30,574 nucleotides of DNA from Trichosporon coremiiforme (lineage: Eukaryota; Basidiomycota; Tremellomycetes; Trichosporonales; Trichosporonaceae). Positions 18,923 through 27,566 of this stretch are shown one piece after another. Every line of letters begins with the position of its first letter. Positions within the stretch are counted from its first letter, which is position 1. The notes beneath the pieces were generated by a model that saw only the letters and a program-made list of their open reading frames with translations, had not been told where the DNA came from and ran no database searches. Position numbers and translations under genes: made by a program. The stretch covers positions 115,128 through 145,701 of the forward strand of contig BCJJ01000001.1 of assembly GCA_039545355.1 (NCBI GenBank), in the 5' to 3' direction.

Positions 18923-20031
18923 TTACTCAACCGATACAGCCATGTCCCATCCCGGCTGCATGACGTACCCGCTGAGCGGCTTGATGACAGCCTCGGCCTG
19001 AGCCCTGCTGGCGAAAGTCGCGCGGAAGGTCTTCGCGCCCGCGTTCGGCTTGGGGTGAGACGGCGGCAGGGGCGTGGCGGCGTTGATCTCGACGGCGCGC
19101 GTGAAGCCCGGGTATCTGCCTGTCAGCTGATTCCCCCAACTCTGTCTAACTTGATACTCACTGAGAAAAGAGCGCACCCATGATGGCCTCGTTGCACTCG
19201 GCGGGCAGGTTCGAGCAGAGCACAGAGACATTGACGTCGTCGTCGTCCTCCATCTCGATCTCCATGTCGTCATCGTCTTCCATCTTGGCCTTCTTGGCCG
19301 CGCGCAAGGCGTCCTCAGCATCCGCCTCGGGGGCGCGCTTGCTGTTGATGCCGCCCGCCTTCTCGCGCTCCAGCTGCTCGTACTCGCCCTGCGCCTTTGA
19401 GATTGTCACGCGCGCCGCCTCGATCGCTCGCGCCTCCTTCGATTTGGACGGGTCCTCGCGTGCGAGCGTAGCATTAGACGCGTTCTTCGCGTACGTGATG
19501 TGCTAGGTGTTAGCTGATTCGGGTTCTCCAACTAGAGACAAGAGGAAGGAGGAGGGTTCGAGACACCTGACCTCGGAGCCACTTACCATGTCCCGGTTGT
19601 AGAACTGCGTGTCGTTCAGCCCACGCAGCGCTGCCGTCGCCGCCGCCTGCTCCTCGAACACAATGAAGGCCTGTCCTCGTCCGCCGTCATGCTTCTTCGC
19701 GACGATGTCGATGCTGTGCGTTAGCTCATCATCCAGAGTTACCGGAGCTCCAGTCTTCCATCCATCGGTCCCCCACTTATTCCTCTGCTCTCTCCCAACA
19801 TCTCCAAAGCAAATCAAGAGTAGAAAGCAGGCATCTGGAGATCCTTCGGATCAGAAGACCGAGTTCCTGGGTGAGAATAACTGGTCCTTGGTCATATATG
19901 ACCTCAGACGACACTTACACTCGTCCGTACGGCGTGAACAGCGCGTACAGTTGCTGCCTGAGTTCCGGCTTCTTCGTCTTGGTCTCGAGGTTGCCGACAA
20001 ACAGGGTCGGGGACGGCGTCGCGAAGGCCAT
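18923..20031 (-). CDS. U1A/U2B''-type spliceosomal RNA-binding protein (two RRMs)
   Basis: Nuclear snRNP protein whose first RRM binds a U1 or U2 snRNA stem-loop. Exons are 20031-19919, 19713-19587, 19502-19162 and 19115-18923. Introns are 205, 84 and 46 nt, giving 257 aa. RRM1 (about residues 8-90) shows RNP2 LFVGNL, then KKPELRQQLYALFTPYGRVI, RNP1 GRGQAFIVF and NRDMHITYAK. This is very close to the U1A/U2B'' family pattern, including the LYALF and MxIxYAK motifs. A charged helical linker with KRAPEADAEDALRAAKKAKM follows (likely nuclear localisation), then an acidic run DDDDMEIEMEDDDD, and a diverged RRM2 (SVLCSNLPAECNEAIMGALF ... QPGWDMAVSVE). From sequence alone I cannot say whether it serves U1, U2 or both. 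Confidence 0.92.
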
Positions 20032-20805
20032 TTTGCTGGATTGGCTGTGTTTTGATGGCCCTCAACGTCGTGTTCGTCGCTGGACGCCGAAATCAACATT
20101 GACCTGGTCGCAAGATGAGGTAGGAGAGGAACTTATTGGGACCATCCCCTTTGAGGGCATGGAGATGGAGTGATCTCCGTTACTGGCCTCGACCAGACTT
20201 TGAGGCAAGCTGGTGACGGACAGCGAGTATGGGAAAAGGAATGTCACCGCTGTGCACTGACGAGACGTCAGCTCACATAGGAGGATGCACGGAGCGTGTC
20301 AGCTGTGCAGCTGCCCCGCAGGCTGTGCTGCCGAAATGCCGGAGAAGGTAGACATGCTTCTGCGCAGCTCGTCGTCTGTTAAGATGTTTCGGCATCGCTT
20401 GTGCTATGCTGAGACATGGCAACGTACCAGCCGCAGTCCGGAGACCGTTCAACTAGCGCTGTCCAGTACGTCGCACTCTAAAACCCCACGAGGAACCATA
20501 ACCAGATCCCCGGAGGAGGTACAGGTTGGAGCACTACTCGGCCATGTTGGATATACCTCGGCGGCGCGGCGAGTCGAGACCGTCTTCGGGCCCGCACCGC
20601 TGGGTGTTCGGACGTCAGGCCAATCCACACTGCAGCACCTGCGCTGCGCCAGCGCGCGCCAGTGTCTGTGTACCTGTGTATATGTGGCGTGCATGGCGTG
20701 CCAAGCAACGCCAAAAGTGCAAGGTGGCGCGGCACCCTATGAACCCCAAGCTTCCCCAGTCCCAAGGCCGAAAAGGAGCACCGGAGCGCACTTCGCTAAT
20801 GTCAG
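20032..20805. other. Intergenic: 5' flank of the U1A-type gene and of the PRE7 relic
   Basis: 774 bp without a supported gene. Open frames on both strands (for example plus 20285-20947, minus 20478-20765) have no domain. The missing first exon and promoter of the PRE7 relic may lie here, but I could not find a convincing one. A tRNA-like T-loop string at about 20824-20833 was checked and dismissed. Confidence 0.45.
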
Positions 20806-21597
20806 CTCGTTCAACCGACAACGGAGGTTCGATCCTGGCCATTGCTGGCGCCGACTTCAGTGTGATTGCGGGCTGGCGGCACTAGGCAGTCCCAGGGATA
20901 CAACATTCAAACTTGTTATGCCAAGAAGGTGTTCCCGCTGTGAGTAGGGGAGATGGCAGCCCACATCCAATGTGCTGTAAGCTGACTAAGTAGCATGGAC
21001 AAGGTCGTCCTTGCGACGAACAGCTTCGCAGCTGATGGCAATAACTTCTACAAGCGCGTGAAGCAGCAGCTGGAGTGGTACGAGACGGACCACCACAAGC
21101 AGATGTCGATTAAGTCGATTGTGCGCATGATCCAGACGATGCTGACACTGATTCTTCCTGTACTACATGCACTACATGTACAACATTCTCGGTGGTATTG
21201 AGGAGGATGGCACTGATGCTGTGTACTCGTTCGACCCCATCAGTTTATACGAGCGCGAGGTTTGCCATGCTGCTGGAGCTGCGCAGAGTCTGATCCAGCC
21301 CTTCCTCAACAACCAGACGTTCCCGCCTGATGTTCTCCACCCCATCCCCGACAACCTCCCCCTCGGCACCATGATCACCATCATTCTCGATTTGTTCACG
21401 AGCGCCACGGAACGTCACATCGAGGTCAGAGGCAGCCTCAAAATGTACATTGTCATGAACAAGGTCAGGAAGACAGACAACCTCCTCAGTGGAGAGTTCA
21501 AGCTCCCCAATGAGTTGAGATCAACGAGGTCCCTCCCATCAGAGATGGAAGGGGAAAGCGCACCTTCCTCCTTGTTGCTCCTCTGAAGCGCGACTAG
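20806..21597 (+). pseudogene. PRE7: Decayed copy of proteasome subunit beta type-1/beta6 (PRE7, PSMB1)
   Basis: The reading pieces match this non-catalytic 20S core subunit in order: TDNGGSILAIAGADFSVIAG (about 20813-20870), then TRQSQGYNIQTCYAKKVFPL, a normal 54-nt intron (20940-20993), DKVVLATNSFAADGNNFYKR, VKQQLEWYETDHHKQMSIKS and IVRMIQTML. These are followed by YYMHYMYNILGGIEEDG, AVYSFDPISLYEREV, AAQSLIQPFLNNQ, LFTSATERHIEV and a C-terminal VAPLKRD before TAG 21595-21597. Lesions: about 4 extra bases near 20870-20881, giving an in-frame TAG; loss of about 5 bases near 21141-21152, removing the YGRR part of the conserved segment; and a third shift near 21507-21515 before EINEVPPIRDG. The first exon is not found. 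The splice signals of the internal intron remain intact, so this is a decayed genomic copy, not a retrocopy. Proteasome core subunits are essential, so a working copy should exist elsewhere. Confidence 0.82.
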
Positions 21598-21673
21598 ACG
21601 GCAAGAAGCAGTAATGTACAGAGCAGAATGCATGTAATGATATGTCTACGAGTCTAGTGTCGCCTTCCCCCTC

Positions 21674-22556
21674 CTACCATGCAACCTGACACCGCATGGG
21701 ATATCGATCCTCAAAGACACTGTCAAGGAAGTACTTGGCGTTGAACATCCGCGTCGCCCTGTGCGCCTCCTCTACTGTTCCCAGCTGAACAGCCCATGTT
21801 GACTCGTTGGCCCACGGGCTTGGTGGCAGTTTCGTGACGTCTGCAAGCTGCACGTCAAACTCCCTGAACATGGCGACAATCTCTCTGGGGGCGACCTTAG
21901 CCGGTAGGCCACGGAGCAGCACCCTCTTGCCCGCACTGCTGATAGCCCAACGTGGTGTGATGCGGTCGAAAGAGCGTCGGTCCTCCTCGGCCGTCTGCAT
22001 TGAGCCAGCGTATCGTGCAGCGGCAGACTTGAACGAGCGCTCGAGCAACAGCCCCGCCCACTCCGTCGCCGAGTACGGCGTAAAGCTCACGAATGGCTCC
22101 GTGTCCTGTTCATCCCAGGTGCGTGGCTGCGCAAACGGAGGATAGCTCAGGAGCGTGTGGTGTGCGTGTTTAGCTGCTTGCGGGTTTGGAAGTGAGATGT
22201 GGTACTGTGTCGTCATTGAGGCTTCGCGCGGTGCACCAAGAGGGTAAGCCGTGACTGGAGTTAGCTCTAGCATACAAGCCTTCATGGTAGCGGGTGGAGT
22301 ACTCACTGTGACCCAGGTTTACTCTTGAGTCAATAGCGTTCACGTCCATGCACGCGCGGCGCACGTCTCGCGGCTGCGCGAACAGTGGCACATCCAGAAG
22401 GATGTGCGGCGGCGTCTCGAGCTGGCTGTCTGGTCGTCAGCTAACGCAAAGTGAATGCTCACTCTTCAGGTCCCGGAACGTGTAGCTGAGCTTGCCCTTG
22501 TGGGTGAGCTGGTGCGGAATCCCCCGCCGCTGGAGCACTGCCAGCGTCCCCCTCAT
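21674..22556 (-). CDS. Protein with a C-terminal RRM-like domain, function unknown
   Basis: Exons 22556-22463, 22429-22307 and 22254-21674, with introns of 33 and 52 nt, give 265 aa. The start MRGTLAVLQRRGIPHQLTHK leads into a region with repeated AQPRDVRRA/AQPRTWDE motifs (PLFAQPR and PPFAQPR). The last 85 residues (about 181-263) fold-match an RRM: KRVLLRGLPAKVAPREIVAM as strand 1 and helix 1, then STWAVQLGTVEEAHRATRMF. RNP motifs are weak. The basic, Arg-rich N-terminus could be a mitochondrial presequence, but this is a guess. The bases before the ATG (ctctaactatcttatcag on minus) look like an intron end, so an upstream exon may be missing from this model. It lies tail-to-tail with the PRE7 relic, 76 bp apart. 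Confidence 0.75.
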
Positions 22557-23465
22557 GTTCGTTGAGCTGATAAGATAGTTAGAGCACGCCTGACATTTAT
22601 TTTGACAGTGAATCACTCGAGACCTGAGGGCCAGATCCGATCGCTCTTGCGCGTTATTTCAGACGTCCGTGGGAGATTTCACAGCTCTTCCACAGCGCCA
22701 CCGTGGGAGAGTTCACATCGGCTTGCTCAGATTGTGCCGAGCAGGACCTGACACTGTCGCCGATGCTTGGCGCTGACACGCCGAACGGGCAGGACCATCC
22801 CCAGACGCAATAGCCAGTGTGACGGCACCCATAGAGTTGTGTGTGTAGTTGCCGGGCACTCAAGTAGTTATCTTCACAGCATCGAGAGGCATGCACTGCG
22901 CCTCGATAGACTTCAATCATGCTGCTGCACAGCATGCACTGGGTAGTGGCACGGTGATTGTGGCTGCGCCGTGCTGGCATCGTGGCATGCTGGTACGGAT
23001 CCAGCATTCAGCACATGCACACCGGTGGCAGAGAGTCTGCGGCTCGGCGGAGTGTGCCGCGTTGTGCTGTGTGCCGTGTGCCGGGTGATAAATTAATTCC
23101 ACGTTCCTCGGTGGTCTCGGTGGATCGGTGGGATCGTTCGGTGCCAGCTCACAAAGCATAGCAGTTCGCGAAATTTATCAGTGGCCCGATACGCGAGGCG
23201 AGGCTCACCCAGGCTGGCCAGGGAGACAGGGACGCGGCTCATCATGACCTACCCGCCAGCGAGGGTTAGCCGACTTATCTCCATCACGATTGGGTCAAAC
23301 TGCCATTTTCCAGTGATGCGAGGGGGCAGTGGAGAGGTATCCTTTGGGTGTTCCTGCATTTCCTAACATGGCTCGTGAAGCTCCTGCCTGGCCAGGGAGG
23401 ATCAGGAATGGGACGACGGGCGTACCGATGTACGTGCAAGTGATCGCCGGGTGGCATGGGTCGGT

Positions 23466-23510
23466 GGGCAGCATGGGCCGCATGGGCAGCATGGACAGCA
23501 TGGACAGCGG
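23466..23510. repeat. Five tandem 9-bp units GGGCAGCAT
   Basis: Units GGGCAGCAT, GGGCCGCAT, GGGCAGCAT, GGACAGCAT and GGACAGCGG. The 9-bp period keeps several frames open and explains the spurious open frames here. Confidence 0.85.
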
Positions 23511-23685
23511 TGTAGAGACAAAGCGTTGGGGAACTCATCCCGCGACTGCACGTGTCGTCGTGTCAAGCCGGTCGACCCGGCGCGAGTCCCGCGTTTCACC
23601 ACCCCGATGCCCTTATGTGCCCTTTTTCCTTGGTGTCCTAAGCTGCTCCGGTTCATTAGAGTTTGTCATTTATCGAACACGGCCG

Positions 23686-23721
23686 ACTCGCAGTACTCGC
23701 AGTACTCGCAGTACTCGCACT
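23686..23721. repeat. Four tandem 9-bp units ACTCGCAGT
   Basis: Three perfect copies and one ending ACTCGCACT, upstream of LAG1. Confidence 0.85.
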
Positions 23722-24134
23722 TCGCCTTTTCGTCGGCCATCCTTCTTTTCCACGTTTCCACCCTCTTCTCTTCCACACAAACGACACGGACGCTGCACGC
23801 TGCACGCCGCCGACCGCCGAGACGTCCGAAAGCAGCGCCGACTGACATACACATCGGATCTGCGCCCGCGTCCCTCCACACAGAGGACACGACCAAAAAA
23901 CACCACCGCATTCATCTTCCCTCATCCCTTACGCCCATCCTTGCCCGTCCCTCGCCAGAGTTACCGTGGATCCCATTGGCGCCTCACCGGTCAATTAACC
24001 CCCAGCTCACAGCACACGTTACCGCGACCTCCGTACTGCGTACCTGCGTATCTGCTCTCGGCGTAATTGCACTTTGGACATCGAGCAACCTTAGACCAAC
24101 TTGAGCTGGCCTCATTAACGACTACGACACTTCG

Positions 24135-24161
24135 ACCAACCAACCAACCAACCAACCAACC
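24135..24161. repeat. CCAA tetranucleotide microsatellite
   Basis: A run of more than six ACCA/CCAA units about 130-155 bp before the LAG1 start. It probably lies in the 5' leader or core promoter. Confidence 0.85.
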
Positions 24162-24290
24162 GAATCGATCCTGATCTTCGGTGACGGCAGCTAGGCTACG
24201 ATCTGTATCCAGCTTAGCGCAGGACTGTCTGGACATTTCCTCGCATCTCGACTTTCCATCTTCCCCCATTCCCCACCTCGCAACAACAAA

Positions 24291-25595
24291 ATGGCTCTCA
24301 CCGGGGAGTCAGTAGGAGACTTCCTCTGGCCATTTGTCGAGCTCTCGTACCCCGTGAAGGGCGTTGAGAACGGTGTGCCGACGACGCTGTACAGCAAGGG
24401 CAGGCTCGACGTCCGATATGTCATCTTCTGGGCCGTCGTCTTCAGCGTCCTCCGCCATGTCTCCATGAAGTACATCCTGTCCCTTCTCGCCCGACGAGTG
24501 ATTCCGACACCGCCGCTCGACCACAAGCCGACATCTCCGGCGATGGAGCGCCACCTGAAGCGGGTCGCAGCGAAGAAGAAGGAGCACAACTCTGTGCGCT
24601 TCGCGGAGCAGGCGTGGGCGATGGCCTACTGCACCGTGTTCTGGACTATCGGAATGGTGAGCTGGCAGCACTGAAGACGAGGAATGGAGGAAAGGTCTGA
24701 AAAACGCTAACTGCTTAGGTCATTCTGCACCGAATCCCCAACGCGACCTCGCCGGAGCAGCTCTGGGGAACGTATCCGTACGCGCCGCTGCCAGCGCTCA
24801 CTAAGTTCTACTACCTGGCGCAGCTCGGATGGTGGTTCCACCAGGTTTACGTGATCAACACGGAGAAGCCGAGGAAGGACCACTGGCAGATGTTCGGCCA
24901 CCACCTGCTGTCCATCGCGCTCATCGGCTCCTCATACGTCGCGAACTACACTCGCATCGGCGTCGTCGTGCATTCCCTGATGGACTTCTGTGACATTCTC
25001 CTGCCCGTGAGTTGCACGCTGTCGGAATTGGAACTGACCCCAGCTCGCCAAGCTCCTGCGATACATGGCGTTCTCCAAGGCGTGCGACGCTGCGTTCGTC
25101 GTCTTCCTCGTCTCGTGGATCATCACACGCCAGATCGGCCTCTTCCTCGTCATCAAGAGCGCTGCGGTCGAGGCGCCCAAGTACATCGCGTTCAAGTGGG
25201 ACCCCGCGAACGGACACTACCTGACGCCGGCGATGTACTACGGCTTCATCATCCTCCTCAGCATTCTGCTGGTGCTCTGCACGGTCTGGTTCTACATGGC
25301 GATCATGGTGGCCGTCCGTGTTGTGCGCGGCCAGGGCGCCGAGGACACGCGCTCCGACTCGGAGGACACGGACGACGACGCGATCTCGCTCGAGGACGAA
25401 GACGACAGCGTCATCCCCAACAGCCGCACGAACGGTGTCAACGGCCACGCGAACGGCCATGCCAACGGCAACGGTGTCACCAACGGTATCACGAATGGCA
25501 ACGGTGTCAACGGTGTCAACGGTGTCAACGGCGTCAACGGACACTCAAGCGCAGTCAACGGACACGCGAACGGGCTTAAGAGCCGCAAGCACTAA
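24291..25595 (+). CDS. LAG1: Ceramide synthase (Lag1/Lac1, TLC domain)
   Basis: ER multi-pass enzyme that N-acylates sphingoid bases with acyl-CoA to make (dihydro)ceramide. Exons are 24291-24656, 24719-25006 and 25044-25595, with introns of 62 and 37 nt; 401 aa. The TLC domain has transmembrane segments such as YVIFWAVVFSVLRHVSMKYI, AYCTVFWTIGMVILH and a final FIILLSILLVLCTVWFYMAI. The Lag1 motif contains the catalytic His-His at 183-184 (MFGHHLLSIALIGSSYVANY, then RIGVVVHSLMDFCDILLP and AKLLRYM). The WWFHQVYV segment before it is also conserved. The start is the first ATG after a CAACAACAAA leader. The C-terminal cytosolic tail is acidic (DTDDDAISLEDEDDS, a likely CK2 target as in yeast Lag1/Lac1) and then highly repetitive in NG units, ending KSRKH. 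Confidence 0.96.
25431..25578 (+). repeat. Coding minisatellite for the Asn-Gly-rich tail of Lag1
   Basis: Repeated AACGG(T/C)GTCAACGG and AACGGCCACGC units, 9-12 bp, encode NGVNG, NGHAN and NGVNG strings. The period is a multiple of three, so copy changes would keep the frame. Confidence 0.8.
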
Positions 25596-26073
25596 TCGAT
25601 AGACGATGAACGCATAGACCAGGCTACACTACTACTGCATCGATAGAGACGAATGTCAGACTTTGTAACACACATGTGTCAATAGCGCCCGTAGGGCGTG
25701 TAGGGCGCCGCGCACTAGACAGCCTGCCTCGCCTGCCGGTCAGTTTAGTGCACGCGGCTCCGTAGTGGCTGCATGGTCGCATTCAGTCGGCGGTCAGCCA
25801 GAGGCGCCGAGATAAGCATGAGTCAGATGGTACGAGATGTGTCAGATGCGTCGGACCGGGCGATCCGAGGAAAGGCGCTTTTCACCTCCTAGACTATGAC
25901 GTACGTCGTCCCGGGCGCCGGGTGTTCCTAGGTTGTGTCCCTCATGTCTTCCCCGACGCGTACAGTGCAACGTTTTACCCTCCCAACATTTGCTTTAGCT
26001 CCATCTCCAACCCTACTAGCACCTCTTAATCTCTGTCTGCGTCCATCGCAGATCGAGCCGGCACACACTAACT
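25596..26073. other. Intergenic: LAG1 3' flank and promoter of the AIG1-like gene
   Basis: 478 bp. No gene is seen. The last 100 bp before 26074 are pyrimidine-rich (ctccatctccaaccctac). A GTACGTCGTC-type near-palindrome lies at about 25899-25910. Confidence 0.5.
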
Positions 26074-27325
26074 ATGGGCAGCACCGAGAAGGGCCAGGCC
26101 GTCATCGGCCGGCAGCAGTCGCCTGGCATGCGTGCCGCCAAGTTCATCTTCCACTCTGGCGTCGCCGCGTACATGATCTCGGCGTACCGCGCCCTGAGCG
26201 TCATCACGGAGCGCGTCGTCACTGAGGAGGTAAGCTCCCCGAGCACCTCTGCGAACACAGCTGATATCAGGCCGGCGGCGACCTCCAGTTTCTGACTATC
26301 TGGGGGTGAGTACCTCCATCGCTCTGTGCTCCACTGGACGCCCTTCCAACCTTCGGACCGATGGCCGAGGTGAGGGAAGGAAGGTCGAAGTAGGAGACAA
26401 GGTGCCAGGAAAGAACGCACTAGCTGACAGCAGCTTCCTCATGGCCACCGCTACGATGATGCTCTCGGCGATCTGCGACGTGTTCCCGGACAACTGGCGT
26501 GAGTGTTGGGACGGAGTTCGCATCGGGCTACTTCATCGGAGCTTCATGACAGATTTCGTGAAGCTAATCAACAGTCGCCCGCGCGTCGAAGCGTGTGCTC
26601 GCCCTCTGCGCAATGCCGATTGAGCTGACGATCTCCGCGATCTACGTGAGTCCATGCTTCTTGCCCCGCTCCTTCACATCTTGTCTCTCTCTCCTCTTCT
26701 CGCCGCTTGGCGCAATGGAGCCGAGATAACACGAAGGTATTATGGTGTCGGCAGTACTAAGCAGGCACAGTCGGAGCTCGCTAACGTTCACAGTGGCCTC
26801 TCATTCTCTTTGCCCCTAGCCTGATCGTCCCTCCTGCCGACCCCCTGGCCGATGTGACCAAGATCGATGCTGGCGCTGAGCTCTTCTTCATCCCGCTCTG
26901 GATGGACATCGGCCTGCACCTTGTGCCTGCAGTGGCGCTGCTGCTCGGTAAGTTCGCGTTCAAAGCCATCCTGAGCAATGGCCGTGATCGGACATGAGCG
27001 AGCGCATGCTTCTGTCTCATTTGCTTCGGGCGGGACGGGGCCAGCTCAACCCGCCCTTCCCCATTCTGGGCCATAGCTAACGGCAGATTTCTTCCTCCTC
27101 GAGCGCAAGTACGCTCCTCCAACCTCGACGCGTGGTGCGTTCCTGACCGCGCTCGGCGTCGCGACCGCCTACGCGACCTGGGTCGAGCGCTGCGCCGCCA
27201 TCAACGGCAAGTTCCCGTACCCCTTCCTCACGGTCGCGAGCTTCGAGGACCGCTGCAAGATCTACGCCGGCGCGGGCGTTTTTGCGCTGCTCGTGTTCTG
27301 GGCTCTCAATGCGCTGCACAAGTGA
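26074..27325 (+). CDS. AIG1/FAR-17a family multi-pass membrane protein (putative lipid hydrolase)
   Basis: Exons 26074-26229, 26271-26305, 26434-26498, 26575-26645, 26794-26947 and 27087-27325 (introns 41, 128, 76, 148 and 139 nt) give 239 aa with five to six hydrophobic segments. The human relatives AIG1 and ADTRP are threonine hydrolases that cleave fatty-acid esters of hydroxy fatty acids. Their catalytic Thr and His correspond here to the Thr in LQFLTIWG and the His in MDIGLHLVPAVALLLDFFLL. The late motif KFPYPFLT is also typical of the family. The N-terminus KFIFHSGVAAYMISAYRAL forms the first helix. Enzymatic activity in fungi is inference. All splice sites are GT-AG with CTGAC, CTAAC or CTAATC near the acceptor. 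Confidence 0.9.
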
Positions 27326-27566
27326 GCGAGCCGCTATGGCTCTGAAGGTGAGATCTCTAGACGCTACGGTGTGCTATGCATGCCTTTATCGATAAACGGG
27401 GACGGAGAGGTGAGCTATGGGGGGTTTCTGGGAGTGGTGAGGTGACTACTGATCGATGCGGACTGAATCGGAGGCTGGGATGGTGACTAATCCAGACTTG
27501 GCTTATGCTACATTGGGAGGTATGACGCTGGCGGCTGCTGCTTGCTCTTGACGACGGTTCGGGATC

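Larger units (their letters stand above)
22557..24290. other. Long 5' region between the RRM-like gene and LAG1
   Basis: 1.7 kb without a supported gene. The right half (about 23740-24290) is pyrimidine-rich on the plus strand with C/A/T-rich tracts, as expected for a long LAG1 promoter or leader. It contains three tandem repeats (23466-23510, 23686-23721, 24135-24161). A 245-codon plus-strand frame (23329-24066) only translates these repeats and Arg/Ser/Thr-rich filler. An intron in the LAG1 leader is possible. Confidence 0.45.

Noticed and set aside
20780..20850. tRNA-like T-loop string GGTTCGATCC
   Set aside because: The flanking bases do not form a 5-bp T-stem, and no acceptor, D or anticodon arm fits; the string encodes GGSIL of the PRE7 relic.
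20285..20947. 220-codon plus-strand frame before the PRE7 relic
   Set aside because: A different frame from the PRE7 pieces, overlapping them at its end, with Cys/Arg/Ala-rich content and no recognisable domain.
20995..21201. Treating 20995-21201 and 21167-21586 as two separate small genes
   Set aside because: Together with 20806-20939 they are consecutive pieces of one proteasome beta subunit, broken by frameshifts.
23329..24066. 245-codon plus-strand frame upstream of LAG1
   Set aside because: It consists mainly of translated tandem repeats and Arg/Ser/Thr filler; the reading stays open because the repeat units are 9 bp.
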